From the NCBI GenBank assembly GCA_944321175.1, contig CALUKI010000008.1:1-64000 (forward strand): a stretch of 64,000 nt of DNA. Direction: 5' to 3'. The notes beneath the pieces are model-generated. The model saw only the letters and a list, made by a program, of their open reading frames with translations. It made no database searches and was not told the origin of the DNA. The translations under genes were made by a program, and so were the position numbers. Below are positions 1 to 9,133 of this stretch, in pieces; the stretch's first letter is position 1; every line of letters begins with the position of its first letter. This DNA comes from an uncultured Alistipes sp. GTDB taxonomy: Bacteria > Bacteroidota > Bacteroidia > Bacteroidales > Rikenellaceae.

Positions 1-1
1 G

Positions 2-637
2 AAGGCGCGGGCGGCGGTGCCGGGGGGCGTGAAGGCCGGGGGGGGCAAGCTGCTCGCGCTGGCCGTCGACGCCGCGGGGGTGCGGGCGACGCTGGGCGAG
101 ATCTCGGATGCCTGCGAGGTGGTCGTAGGCCGCTACAAAGCTGTTATTCGTTCTATTTCAGGGGTTTACAGTTCAGAAGTGAAAAACGACAAGCAATTCG
201 AAAAGGCGAAGGAGCTCTGTGCCGAATTCGCCAGGAAAGAGGGACGCCAGCCGCGTATCATGATCGCGAAGCTGGGTCAGGACGGCCACGACCGAGGCGC
301 AAAGGTCGTTGCAACGGGTTATGCCGATATCGGTTTCGATGTCGATATGGGTCCGTTGTTCCAGACTCCGGCCGAGGCGGCAAAGCAGGCCGTCGAGAAC
401 GACGTGCATGTCGTCGGCGTATCGTCGCTGGCGGCCGGTCACCTGACGCTCGTGCCGCAGATCATTGCCGAGCTGAAAAAGCTGGGCCGCGAGGATATCG
501 TGGTGATCGTCGGCGGCGTCATCCCCGCACAGGACTACGATGAACTCTATCGTGACGGTGCGGCTGCCATCTTCGGCCCCGGAACGCCGATTGCAACGGC
601 AGCGATCAAGATCCTTGAGATTCTGATGGCCGAATAG
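2..637 (+). CDS. mutB: Methylmalonyl-CoA mutase large subunit, C-terminal part (5' end outside window)
   Basis: Isomerises succinyl-CoA and (R)-methylmalonyl-CoA using adenosylcobalamin; in gut Bacteroidota this is a key step of the succinate-to-propionate pathway, in the cytoplasm. Only about 211 codons of a roughly 710-residue protein are present, because the reading frame is open to the window edge. The visible part starts near the end of the catalytic barrel (ATLGEISDACE, then GRYKAVIRSISGVYSSE) and continues into the cobalamin-binding Rossmann domain. The B12-ligand motif is clear (GQDGHDRGAKVVA, His ligand in DGHDRG), followed by the conserved FQTPAEAAKQAVENDVHVVG, VSSLAAGH and VIVGGVIP segments. 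A strong hairpin terminator follows the stop. The identification is firm; the gene name follows the family convention. Confidence 0.96.
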   Translation, partial: KARAAVPGGVKAGGGKLLALAVDAAGVRATLGEISDACEVVVGRYKAVIRSISGVYSSEVKNDKQFEKAKELCAEFARKEGRQPRIMIAKLGQDGHDRGAKVVATGYADIGFDVDMGPLFQTPAEAAKQAVENDVHVVGVSSLAAGHLTLVPQIIAELKKLGREDIVVIVGGVIPAQDYDELYRDGAAAIFGPGTPIATAAIKILEILMAE

Positions 638-656
638 GGCCTGAAGGAATCGGTTT

Positions 657-700
657 GCGACCGGAGAAACCCGCGAGGGGGTCTCCGGCCGCTTGTTTTT
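657..700 (+). terminator. Intrinsic terminator after mutB
   Basis: A GC-rich hairpin (CCGGAGA paired with TCTCCGG, extended by flanking GCG/CGC and ACCC/GGGG pairs) is followed by GTTTTT, about 20 nt after the mutB stop. Confidence 0.8.
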
Positions 701-859
701 AGGTGGGGACACAGGAGGAGGGGGATAAGCGGGACGGTACGGAGGCTCACGGAGGAGAGGGGCTGCCGGATAGGGAGCCGTGCCGCCGCAAGGCGTATTT
801 TGTCTTCCGCGATAAAACGTCGGCCGGAGGGACGATGCGCAAATTGATTGTCGGCGTTG

Positions 860-890
860 TTGCCCGTTTCATCGAAAAGCGCTATCTTTG
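860..890 (+). promoter_or_regulatory. Bacteroidota-type promoter for the HhH protein gene
   Basis: The -7 element TATCTTTG lies at 883-890, with TTG at 860-862 as the -33 element (20-nt spacer). It leaves a leader of about 95 nt before the ATG at 992. No convincing gene lies in the 701-991 gap; a 62-codon frame there has no recognisable features. Confidence 0.7.
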
Positions 891-991
891 AATTGCCGGC
901 GGCGCACCGGATCTGCCCGACGCGGGGCGGCCGGTGCGGATTTCGGGCAAGCTCCGATTTGCCGGTTCGGCATGTTATAGTGAAATAACGG

Positions 992-2062
992 ATGATGTGG
1001 TCACGTGAAGATCGTCGGACGCTGCTGTTGCTGCTGCCGCTGTTGCTGCTGGCAGTGGCGGCCTTTGTCCTGCTCGAACCGCGTGCCTCGAAGTCGTCGC
1101 AGGCCGCACGGCACGCCCCGTCCGGAGCAGCGGCGCCGGCAGCGGAACTCTTCGAGTTCGATCCCAATACGGTCGATTACCGCCAGCTGCGCCGGCTCGG
1201 CTTCTCGAAACAGGATGCGGCGGGCGTGTTGCGCTATCGTGCTGCAGGCAAGATCTTCCGCATACCGGAGGATTTTGCCGCCTGCTATCAGGTGAGCGAT
1301 TCGATGTACGACCGCCTGGAACCCTATATCCGGATCGGCGCCGAGTACCGGTACAAACCCCGTTACGATACGCTTCGCAGGTCGTCGCGCCGCACGTTCG
1401 AACGCCGCAAGCGCGATACGGTGCCCCTTGTGCCGTTCCGCATCGACACGATGACGGCCCGTTTCCTGCGGGCGATCGGCTTTACGAAGCGGCAGGCCGA
1501 AGCCATCGCCGACTACAATACGTTGATCGGCGGGTTCCGCGACGAAGAGGAGCTGCGCGGGTATGCCATTATCGGCGACTCGGCAGGCCGGCGGCTGGCG
1601 GCCTTTGCCATCTTTCCCGAACGGCGGCGTCCGCTTCACGATCCGGTGGAACTCAATACGGCCGATTCGGCGACGCTGCGCACCGTCAGCGGAATCGGCG
1701 AAAAGACCGTCGTCACGATTCTCGATTATCGCCGGCGTCTGGGCGGATTCCATCGCGCCGAACAGCTGGCGGAGGTGCCGGGCGTCATGGAACGCAATTA
1801 CGAACGCATTATCAAACAAATTTCGGTCGATAGTTGCAGAATTTCGAAAATTGATATTAACTTTGCACCGCCGAACATGCTGGCGGAGCATCCCTATATC
1901 CCGCCGCGCATGTTGCGGAAGATTTTGAAACGAAGACAATTGAAAGGAGGTTGGAGTACCCTGCAGGAGATGATCGATGAAAACATACTGTCACCGGAGG
2001 AGGCGGAGCGTCTGCGTCCCTATCTTCGGTTCAGGGTACACGATACGGCAAACGACGATTGA
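992..2062 (+). CDS. Membrane-anchored helix-hairpin-helix (ComEA-like) protein
   Basis: Predicted inner-membrane protein of 356 residues: a short basic N-terminus (SREDRR), one hydrophobic segment at about residues 10-29 (LLLLLPLLLLAVAAFVLLEP), then a soluble part built from four helix-hairpin-helix/ComEA-like modules. The clearest is ELNTADSATLRTVSGIGEK at about 222-240, with others starting near FDPNTVDYRQLRRLGF, PFRIDTMTARFLRAIGF and KIDINFAPPNML. HhH modules usually bind DNA without sequence specificity; ComEA is the DNA-uptake receptor. Related multi-HhH proteins are common in Bacteroidota and their role is not established, so DNA binding is inferred from the fold. Two adjacent ATGs (992 and 995) could start it. 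It has its own promoter and a monocistronic appearance. Confidence 0.85.
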   Translation: MMWSREDRRTLLLLLPLLLLAVAAFVLLEPRASKSSQAARHAPSGAAAPAAELFEFDPNTVDYRQLRRLGFSKQDAAGVLRYRAAGKIFRIPEDFAACYQVSDSMYDRLEPYIRIGAEYRYKPRYDTLRRSSRRTFERRKRDTVPLVPFRIDTMTARFLRAIGFTKRQAEAIADYNTLIGGFRDEEELRGYAIIGDSAGRRLAAFAIFPERRRPLHDPVELNTADSATLRTVSGIGEKTVVTILDYRRRLGGFHRAEQLAEVPGVMERNYERIIKQISVDSCRISKIDINFAPPNMLAEHPYIPPRMLRKILKRRQLKGGWSTLQEMIDENILSPEEAERLRPYLRFRVHDTANDD

Positions 2063-2150
2063 TGCAAGGCCGGCGGGGGCCGTCATAAACCCGAAAACCT
2101 TTTCAATTTGTAACTTTACGATTCAGAAACATTAAAAAACAAAATCGAAT

Positions 2151-2342
2151 ATGATTATCATGCCGGTTAAGGAGGGCGAAAACATCGAAAAGGCCCTCAA
2201 GAAATTCAAGCGGAAATACGAACGTACGGGTATTCTGAAGGAACTGCGCCGCCGTCAGTACTTTACAAAACCCTCGATCGCAAAACGCGAGGCCAAGCAG
2301 CATGCAATCTATGTCGCTCACATGAATCGCGGCGACGAATAG
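2151..2342 (+). CDS. rpsU: 30S ribosomal protein S21
   Basis: Small-subunit ribosomal protein of 63 residues. The sequence MIIMPVKEGENIEKALKKF, followed by KRKYERTGILKELRRRQYF, is the Bacteroidota form of bS21, and the lysine/arginine-rich central helix is typical. The start at 2151 keeps the family's MII leader; the ATG at 2160 is an alternative. In Bacteroidota S21 sits near the anti-Shine-Dalgarno, which fits the poor Shine-Dalgarno signals seen throughout this window. A TAACTTTA at 2111-2118 may be its -7 element, and a clean terminator follows, so it is probably transcribed alone. Confidence 0.96.
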   Translation: MIIMPVKEGENIEKALKKFKRKYERTGILKELRRRQYFTKPSIAKREAKQHAIYVAHMNRGDE

Positions 2343-2365
2343 CGGTCTTGCTACCTGCAAAAGAG

Positions 2366-2397
2366 AAGCAGCATCTGGTATGATGCTGCTTTTTTTT
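2366..2397 (+). terminator. Intrinsic terminator after rpsU
   Basis: A 10-bp perfect stem (AAGCAGCATC / GATGCTGCTT) with a 6-nt loop runs directly into a tract of eight T residues. Confidence 0.93.
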
Positions 2398-2493
2398 GCC
2401 ATATTTGGCGTGTTTCCGATTTTTTTTGTATATTTATCGGGCGAATCTTAAAAACCGTTACAGGTTGGGGTGGTTAACTTAAATTTATTTAAC

Positions 2494-5400
2494 ATGAAAA
2501 AACTTCTATTAAGTACGTTGGCCGTGATGCTGGCAACGTTCTCCGGTTGCGAGTATGACGATACCGATGTTCAGGATCGTCTGGGCAATCTGGAAAACAA
2601 GGTTACGGAGATCGAGGCTCTTGTCAAATCTCTCAATACGGAGATTGAAACCCTGCAGGCCCTCATCGAGGGAAAACTCTTTATTACGGATGTGACGGAG
2701 AACGCTGACGGCAAGGGCTACACGCTGTCGCTCATATCCGATGCGGGAACCGTCTCGACCATCGTTATCGAAGACGGAGAGGACGGTCAGAAAGGTGATG
2801 ACGGTGCGACGCCCGATCTCGGTGTGAAACAGGACACCGACGGAAAGTATTACTGGACGATCGACGGCGAATTCATCGTTGTGGAGGGGAAGAAAATGCC
2901 TGTCAGCGGCGAGGATGGCGTGACGCCCGAATTCAAGGTCGAGAACAGCACGCTCTATGTCTCCTACGGCGACGGCAAGTGGGAGTCGTGCGGCCCGTTG
3001 TTCGATCTGGGCGCCCTCTCGCTTATCAAGGGCATTTCGCTCAGCGAGGATGGCCGTTATGTCCATCTGACACTTATCGACGATTCGGTGGTGACCTTCG
3101 AACTCTATAAGGGATTCGGCATCGCTTTCGAAACGACCTCCGATTTCCTGACACCCGGTCAGTCGGTCGATGTCCCGTTCGTGCTGACCGGCGCCGATGA
3201 GAATACGGTTGTCGAGGCGATTGCTCAAGGCAACTGGAAGGCTGAAGTGACGCTGGAGGGTACGACCGGCGGCAAAGTGACGGTTACGGCTCCCGAAGAT
3301 AGCGTTACGGGGCGCGTGATCGTGCTGGCAAACGACGGCGGCACGAAGACCGTCATGAAGACCCTGACGTTCCTCAGCGGTGTGATGAACGTATCGACCC
3401 AGTCGCAGGAGGTGTATAGAGCTGGCGGTACTGTAACTTTCGATATACAGACCAACCTCGAATATGAAGTGGTGATTCCGGAAGAGGCTTCATCGTGGAT
3501 TTCGGTGGCAGATACCCGCAGTGAAGTGCGCGATGAAACGCTGACCTTTACCGTCGGGGCCTATACGGATACCAAGGATCGTTCGGCGCTCGTCGAACTG
3601 ATCAGCAATGGATTCATTGTCGAGACGTTGCTTATTTATCAATGCTATACCTTCGATGATCCTGCTGCTTTCATATTGAAAGTCGTTCCGGCTTCGGCCG
3701 ACAAGACTGCGAGCCTGCCGCTGGCCGGTACGGTCGATGTGACGATCAACTGGGGTGACGGTACGGCCGAGGAGGCGGTAACGAACGTGGCCCCCACCCA
3801 TACCTATGCCGAAGCCAAGGAGTATATCGTGACGGTAAAGGGGTCTGTAAGCGAGCTGAACAACCTGAAGGTCAATACCAAATACAGATCGACGGTAACC
3901 GAGGTCCTGCAGTGGGGACAACTGGGTCTGACGTCGCTGAAGAGCGCTTTCGATACCAACAAGAGCCTCGTGTCGGTGGTTTTGCCGCCTGCGGAGGGTG
4001 CATTCGCCAAGGTGACTACGACGGAAAACATGTTCGACACCTGTACGGCGCTGGTATCCGTTCCGACCGGACTCCTCGACCAGTGCGCGCTGAACGAATC
4101 GGCCGCTTCGATGTTCTACAATTGCGAGAACCTCGCATCGATTCCTGCCGGACTGTTCGACGACTGTATCGCGATGACTTCGATCAAGTCCGCATTCAGC
4201 GGATGCGAGAAGCTGGCAAGCATACCCGACGGACTGTTCGACAACTTGACGGAGGTAACCGACATGTCGAACCTTTTCACTGACTGCAGTGCATTGGTGA
4301 GCCTGCCCGACGGAATATTCAAGAACCAGACGAAGGTGACGGCGATGAATACGCTGTTTTCGGGCTGTTCGTCGCTGAAGTCGGTTCCGGCCGATCTGTT
4401 CAAGTCGCAGACCGAGGTGACGGGCGCCGGAATGATCTTCAGGTATTGCTCGTCGCTGACGTCGTTGCCCGAAGGCATTTTCGATTCGTTTACGAAGGCG
4501 ACGAACATCAATTCGATGTTCTGCGGCTGTACGTCGATGGAGAACCTTCCCGCCGGCATCCTTTCGAAGGTCGGAACCGAAATGGCGGAAGGGGGCAAAC
4601 TGAACATCTCCTCGCTTTTCAAGGATTGCGTGAAGATGACCGAATTCCCGTCGCTGCCGAATGTGAAGATCGGAAATGTCGCAACCATGTGGCAGGGATG
4701 TACGGCCATGACGACGCTGCCGGCCGGATACTTCCCGCAGGATTGCGCTTCCTGTACTTCGATCGCCAACATGTTCAACGGCTGCACGTCGCTTCGGGCC
4801 ATACCGGCCGGACTGTTCGACGGATTTGCGGGCGTTACTTCTTCGTCGGCGGTATTCCAGGGCTGCACGTCGCTTGAGACGCTGCCCGAAGGCTTGTTCG
4901 ACGACATGGTCAAGCCGACGACCATCGCCAATATCTTCAAAGGGTGTACGGCTCTCGTCTCGCTGCCGGCAGGGCTCTTCGACTCCATGACGAAGATCAC
5001 GACGTTCACTTCGGCATTCGAAGGCTGTGCGAACTTCACCGGCGAATCGCCCTATACGATGGTCGGTGCGGATGACGGGCAGGTTAAAGTCCATCTTTAT
5101 GAGCGGGCCGATTATCCCGATCTGTTCACAGCGCCGAAAACCTATAAGTCGGTATTTACCGGTTGCGAGAAGATGGCCGATTATGCTTGGATTCCGATCG
5201 ATTGGGGCGGGATCAGTGACGGCACGATGGCCGCTCCGACCGTGACGATTACCTCCTCGAACCCCGAAGGTGAGGAGTATTATGCCCTGTCGTTCAATAT
5301 CAAAGGTACGGAATTCATCTCCGGTAAATACGCGTTCGGAACAAAGAGCGCAATGGATGAGGCTGTCGCTGAGTTCGATGGTGATTTAACCAAGGTCTGC

Positions 5401-6264
5401 AACCGTTATGGTGCGACGTTAAGCTCTTCACAACTTGCCGGCCTGATGTCGGAGTCGGGAATAACGTTAAATGCGTCGGATCTTGATGCCAATACGGAAT
5501 ATTCGCTGATCGTAGTGGGAACCAACGTACATGGTACTTGCAGCGAACGTTGCAATGCTGCAACTGCTGCATGGCCGCAGGGCGATCCGAATTACGAACG
5601 TTATGTAGGTACATGGACCGTAACGACAACTTCGTCGGAAGTGTCGCAGAAGCCTCAGACCTATACCGTTCAGATCGAGCCCTATCGTGTCAACGAAAGT
5701 TTCAAGATCTTTGATTGGGGCATTACGACCTTGGGCAGCCGGGAATACGACTCTCCCATCGTCATGAACTACAATGCTGCCGACGGAACGGTCGATGTGG
5801 ATTTGTACGACCCTCTGGGAATGTACTACTTCACCTACTACATCTATGCCCGTTACCGTTTCTATGATGAGGAGACTTCCGGATATATGTTGTGGATATC
5901 GAAAGATTCCCTTGTCGATATAGAGTATGCTTCCGACAAGGATGAGATTACGGTTACTTGCGGCTCCTTCAATCACGAGGGCTCCGATTATCAGGTTTCG
6001 GGATTCGATTACGTCCTGTATTATAACGGGTCGTATGCAATGGCAAAGGATCTGATTAAACCCGGATATCTGATCGATGATTCAGTGCCTGATTACGGGG
6101 TCGGTCCCTACACGTTGACCAAGACTGCCGCCGTGACGACCTCGGCGAGAACTCTTGGAACGTCGGAACCCGAATTCCTGAACGACAAGCTGCAGCCGTC
6201 GAAGAAACTTGTCAAGGATTTGCCGGTTGGAGCTTATGGCATGCGGATGATCTCCGTGCGATAG
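2494..6264 (+). CDS. Large surface lipoprotein with DUF4988-like N-terminus, BACON, PKD-like and BspA/DUF285 repeats
   Basis: A 1,256-residue predicted lipoprotein. The signal peptide MKKLLLSTLAVMLATFSGC ends in a lipobox Cys followed by acidic residues (EYDDTD), as in surface-exported Bacteroidota lipoproteins. After it come a short coiled coil (about residues 26-60), a DUF4988/PL29-N-like region with collagen-like EDGEDGQKGDDGATPD, a BACON-like domain (about 298-384), and a PKD-like segment (INWGDGTAEE, about 411-450). An array of about 12 repeats of 27 residues follows (about 513-845; pattern F-x-G-C-x-S-L-x-x-L-P-x-G-L-F-D), matching DUF285/BspA-type repeats. A fibronectin-like segment and a unique C-terminal domain end the protein. 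Probable role: binding of host or dietary ligands; no catalytic residues were recognised. ATG 2494 is chosen because it gives an ideal signal peptide; a GTG eight codons upstream is unlikely. Confidence 0.88.
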   Translation: MKKLLLSTLAVMLATFSGCEYDDTDVQDRLGNLENKVTEIEALVKSLNTEIETLQALIEGKLFITDVTENADGKGYTLSLISDAGTVSTIVIEDGEDGQKGDDGATPDLGVKQDTDGKYYWTIDGEFIVVEGKKMPVSGEDGVTPEFKVENSTLYVSYGDGKWESCGPLFDLGALSLIKGISLSEDGRYVHLTLIDDSVVTFELYKGFGIAFETTSDFLTPGQSVDVPFVLTGADENTVVEAIAQGNWKAEVTLEGTTGGKVTVTAPEDSVTGRVIVLANDGGTKTVMKTLTFLSGVMNVSTQSQEVYRAGGTVTFDIQTNLEYEVVIPEEASSWISVADTRSEVRDETLTFTVGAYTDTKDRSALVELISNGFIVETLLIYQCYTFDDPAAFILKVVPASADKTASLPLAGTVDVTINWGDGTAEEAVTNVAPTHTYAEAKEYIVTVKGSVSELNNLKVNTKYRSTVTEVLQWGQLGLTSLKSAFDTNKSLVSVVLPPAEGAFAKVTTTENMFDTCTALVSVPTGLLDQCALNESAASMFYNCENLASIPAGLFDDCIAMTSIKSAFSGCEKLASIPDGLFDNLTEVTDMSNLFTDCSALVSLPDGIFKNQTKVTAMNTLFSGCSSLKSVPADLFKSQTEVTGAGMIFRYCSSLTSLPEGIFDSFTKATNINSMFCGCTSMENLPAGILSKVGTEMAEGGKLNISSLFKDCVKMTEFPSLPNVKIGNVATMWQGCTAMTTLPAGYFPQDCASCTSIANMFNGCTSLRAIPAGLFDGFAGVTSSSAVFQGCTSLETLPEGLFDDMVKPTTIANIFKGCTALVSLPAGLFDSMTKITTFTSAFEGCANFTGESPYTMVGADDGQVKVHLYERADYPDLFTAPKTYKSVFTGCEKMADYAWIPIDWGGISDGTMAAPTVTITSSNPEGEEYYALSFNIKGTEFISGKYAFGTKSAMDEAVAEFDGDLTKVCNRYGATLSSSQLAGLMSESGITLNASDLDANTEYSLIVVGTNVHGTCSERCNAATAAWPQGDPNYERYVGTWTVTTTSSEVSQKPQTYTVQIEPYRVNESFKIFDWGITTLGSREYDSPIVMNYNAADGTVDVDLYDPLGMYYFTYYIYARYRFYDEETSGYMLWISKDSLVDIEYASDKDEITVTCGSFNHEGSDYQVSGFDYVLYYNGSYAMAKDLIKPGYLIDDSVPDYGVGPYTLTKTAAVTTSARTLGTSEPEFLNDKLQPSKKLVKDLPVGAYGMRMISVR

Positions 6265-6290
6265 TACGGAAGATTGTTGCAACAGTTTGA

Positions 6291-6329
6291 TACTTCGGTT
6301 CGGGCGTTCCCGAACCGAAGTATTTTTTT
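6291..6329 (+). terminator. Intrinsic terminator after the BspA-like lipoprotein
   Basis: A 14-bp perfect stem at 6291-6304 and 6309-6322 with a CGTT loop is followed by seven T residues. Confidence 0.94.
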
Positions 6330-6381
6330 GCGGTAATGATGCCAGGTAATGATGCCAAAACAGGTTGGTGAGAGCAACCGA

Positions 6382-6420
6382 CAAGGGGAGTGAATCAACT
6401 GATTCACTCCCCTTGTTTTT
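6382..6420 (+). terminator. Second, tandem terminator-like hairpin
   Basis: A 16-bp perfect inverted repeat (6382-6397 with 6400-6415, 2-nt loop) is followed by TTTTT. It is oriented for plus-strand transcription, as a backup to the hairpin at 6291. The following 6421-6638 contains only GC-rich non-coding sequence with a run of nine G at 6477-6485. Confidence 0.75.
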
Positions 6421-6638
6421 GACTGATTATCCGTTGTTGCCGTTTCGGAAAAGATGCCGCTTTACGGAGTCCTTGCGGGGGGGGGAAGCGTGCGCGGACG
6501 AAACGGGGTGCGGCAGCCGGACGGGAAACATCGGGGGCCGGCGGCGCGGAATGGTCCGAAGCGTCGGGAGAGATGCTGCCACAGGAGCGTGCATGGGACG
6601 GGATTCGGCAACGCCGGATCTTGCCGCCACGCGGCTGG

Positions 6639-7940
6639 CTATCGGGCGCAATCCAGCGGCGTCGTGCACTCCACGATCCGCTCTTCAAAATAGCGTTTTA
6701 CATCCTCCCACCGGTAATAGGGCGCCAGCTCGCTCTCCATGCGGAGGCGTACCTCCCGTTCATTGAAGAGGAATTTTACCAGAATCTCGTCGCTGCCCGG
6801 CCGGCGGTAGAAAATCCATTGGATGTTGGTCGCCATCGGCGTGACACGCCAGCAGCTCCATGCCGCATCGACCTTGCGGTAATCGCTTTCACGGCCGTCA
6901 CAGCCCTCTACTCCCATCAGAGCAACGAGCGGAATGACGTTGCGGTCGTGACCGTAGCGCAACGATGCGGAAAAGTTGCCCGTTGCGATCGCTTCGTCGG
7001 CCTCCTCGATAAAATTACGCAGCAGGGGCACTGCATCGCTCATGATCCGGTGCCCGAATTCGGCCGACGGCCCCGCTTCGAGATACATCTGATAGTTTCG
7101 TACCATATAGTGGCTGTACAACTCCTCCGGCGTGAAGAGATCGTACAGCGTCAGGTCCAGATAATCGACGTCCTGCGCTACCGACGCCATGCAATAGATA
7201 TCGATGGCGAAGCGAAGACGCTGCTTGGCGTTGCCTGCACGCTGCGGATCGGTCATCAGCGAACGGATCAGACGTGTGGGGTCACACTCCTTGGCCCGCA
7301 GCCGCGCAATGCGCGGCTGAATCTCTTTGGCGACCTTGTGCGCCTCCTCCATGCTGAACATGTAATCGAGATAACGCTCGCTTGCCTCGCGTGTGATCTC
7401 GATGGCGGGATTCAGCTCCTTGAGCCGTTCGTTGGAGGCCGCCATGCTCAGCATGCAGCGCGGCACGAGCGTCGAACGGCTGCGGATACGGCAGATCCGG
7501 CCGTCGGCCGTCGAGAAAACTTCGGGGAAAGAACGGTACATCCGTTCGGCGATGTTGCGGTGTTCGCGCACCCCGCGCGGCGAAAGGTCGCCGTAACGGT
7601 CGCGGGCGTCATCGGCAAAGCGTTCGATCCGGCGATAGGCCTCTTCTCCGAGCGGAGTCAATTCTCCTGCTTCGTGCGCCTCCCGCAGAATCCTGACGGG
7701 ACGTTCGTAAACCCCTTCCGACGCATGCCAGCGCGATCCGTGCCGACCGTAATGGCTGATATAGAACGGCTTGTATCCGTCGGGCGCCGGAGTCGCCGCG
7801 TCGCGGGGATGGTCTTCGTAGGAGTAGTAGAAAGCCGCCGTGCGGTTCAGGTCCGCAAGCGTCTGCTCTTTGGTGCTCTGCGCCGTAACGCTGCCGGCAA
7901 GCAGAATGCCGGCCATGAGGAGAATCGTGCGTCGTTTCAT
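6639..7940 (-). CDS. Secreted histidine-type phosphatase (MINPP-like)
   Basis: Histidine acid phosphatase clan enzyme of 433 residues with a type I signal peptide (MKRRTILLMAGILLAGSVTAQ). The catalytic RHGxR loop is HYGRHGSRWHA, near residue 52, and the proton-donor HD pair is in RYGHDRNVIPL, near residue 315. Bacteroidota homologues of this size include multiple inositol-polyphosphate phosphatases that release phosphate from phytate; the substrate here is inferred. It would act in the periplasm or in secreted vesicles. The start at 7940 is chosen to give a normal signal peptide; an in-frame ATG at 7952 adds MDIK. It diverges from two esterase genes, so it may belong to a plant-material utilisation neighbourhood. 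Confidence 0.85.
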   Translation of the reverse strand: MKRRTILLMAGILLAGSVTAQSTKEQTLADLNRTAAFYYSYEDHPRDAATPAPDGYKPFYISHYGRHGSRWHASEGVYERPVRILREAHEAGELTPLGEEAYRRIERFADDARDRYGDLSPRGVREHRNIAERMYRSFPEVFSTADGRICRIRSRSTLVPRCMLSMAASNERLKELNPAIEITREASERYLDYMFSMEEAHKVAKEIQPRIARLRAKECDPTRLIRSLMTDPQRAGNAKQRLRFAIDIYCMASVAQDVDYLDLTLYDLFTPEELYSHYMVRNYQMYLEAGPSAEFGHRIMSDAVPLLRNFIEEADEAIATGNFSASLRYGHDRNVIPLVALMGVEGCDGRESDYRKVDAAWSCWRVTPMATNIQWIFYRRPGSDEILVKFLFNEREVRLRMESELAPYYRWEDVKRYFEERIVECTTPLDCAR

Positions 7941-8096
7941 CTTTATATCCATATATCCATTGATTTCTGATCTGTCTGCCGGTTACCGTCCGGAATCCGC
8001 TGCCGGCGCAAGCGGAGAGCTTGCCGAAATCCCCGTCCGCGTTGCCGCTCTTCCGTGCCGGCCCCGCCGGCACCTCCTTGCGGCCGACATGACTGA

Positions 8097-8127
8097 CAAA
8101 GTTACGATTTGCATGGAGATTTACAAA
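8097..8127 (-). promoter_or_regulatory. Promoter for the histidine phosphatase gene
   Basis: Read on the minus strand: TTTG (8124-8127), exactly 19 nt, then TAACTTTG (8097-8104), a full match to the Bacteroidota consensus. Transcription would begin near 8090, leaving an unusually long leader of about 150 nt before the start codon at 7940. Confidence 0.75.
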
Positions 8128-8248
8128 CGCCTGATGGATTTTTCTTCGATTTTTCTGTCGGAAACGAAGATTTTCAAGTAAAAATACTTACCTTTATCCA
8201 ACCAAATGAAACGAAACAGGATTCGATCAATTTTATTTGACAAACCAC

Positions 8249-9133
8249 ATGAAACGATTGTTGATTTTTGCAGCGCTGCTTTTTGCTGCTTCTGCCGTCC
8301 CGGCACAGGATTATCACATTAAATTATGGGACAACGCGACGGCTCCGACGTCGAATGGTCTGACCGGCGAGGAGTTGTCTCCGAAACCCGGCGTGGCGAC
8401 CAATACGCAGTCGGCCGAGATCTGGATCTACAAGGCCGATCCGGAGAAGGCGACGGGTCAGGCCATCGTCTTCTGCCCCGGCGGCGGTTATTCCCAGCTG
8501 TCGGTCGGCAACGGCCATACGACCTGCAAATGGCTCGCCGAAAACGGCATTACGGGCGTGATGCTGAAATACCGCCTCCCCAACGGCCATTCGGAGATTC
8601 CGCTCAACGATGTGGATAAAGCCGTGGCTACGGTGCGCGAAATGGCCGATGAACTGGGTGTCGATCCGCACAAGGTCGGCGTCTCCGGCACCTCGGCCGG
8701 CGGCTATCTGGCCGGTTCGGCAGGCATCATGTCGAAGACGAAGCCCGATTTCATGGTGCTTATCTATCCGGTCGTGTCGAGCGATCCCGACAAGCGCCAT
8801 CTGGGAACCTTCCAGCAGCTGGTGGGCAAGGAGAATGTCGAAACCGAAGCCGCGAAGTTCTCGCTGGAGAAACTCGTGGACGAGACGACCTGTCCGGCCC
8901 TGATCTTCCACAGCGACAATGACAAGGTCGTACCGGCCATCAATGCCGCATTGCTCTATCAGAAACTCAAGGAGCACGGCATCAAGGCGTCGCTGCACAT
9001 CTATCCTTCCGGCGGCCACGGCTGGGGAATGAGCAAGAAATTCCGTTATCACGAAGAGTTCAAGGCTGCCATGCTCGACTGGCTGAAGTGTGTCAATGCC
9101 GATGCCGACAAGGCTGCCGCCGAGAAAAAATAG
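8249..9133 (+). CDS. Secreted alpha/beta-hydrolase esterase (acetyl-xylan-esterase-like), copy 1
   Basis: Serine esterase of the alpha/beta-hydrolase fold, 294 residues, with signal peptide MKRLLIFAALLFAASAVPAQ. Catalytic features: oxyanion motif CPGGGY, nucleophile elbow GTSAGG (near residue 150), acid in HSDNDKVVP, and His in GGHGWG. It is of the BD-FAE/acetyl-xylan-esterase kind found in polysaccharide-degrading Bacteroidota and probably removes acetyl or similar ester groups from plant glycans in the periplasm. The substrate is inferred. ATG 8249 is preferred over a TTG 12 nt upstream because it starts the signal peptide. A near-identical architecture is repeated in the next gene, so the pair arose by tandem duplication. 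Confidence 0.87.
   Translation: MKRLLIFAALLFAASAVPAQDYHIKLWDNATAPTSNGLTGEELSPKPGVATNTQSAEIWIYKADPEKATGQAIVFCPGGGYSQLSVGNGHTTCKWLAENGITGVMLKYRLPNGHSEIPLNDVDKAVATVREMADELGVDPHKVGVSGTSAGGYLAGSAGIMSKTKPDFMVLIYPVVSSDPDKRHLGTFQQLVGKENVETEAAKFSLEKLVDETTCPALIFHSDNDKVVPAINAALLYQKLKEHGIKASLHIYPSGGHGWGMSKKFRYHEEFKAAMLDWLKCVNADADKAAAEKK

Noticed and set aside
703..891. A 62-codon frame after the mutB terminator
   Set aside because: No homology-like motif, overlaps a promoter, and the composition resembles non-coding sequence.
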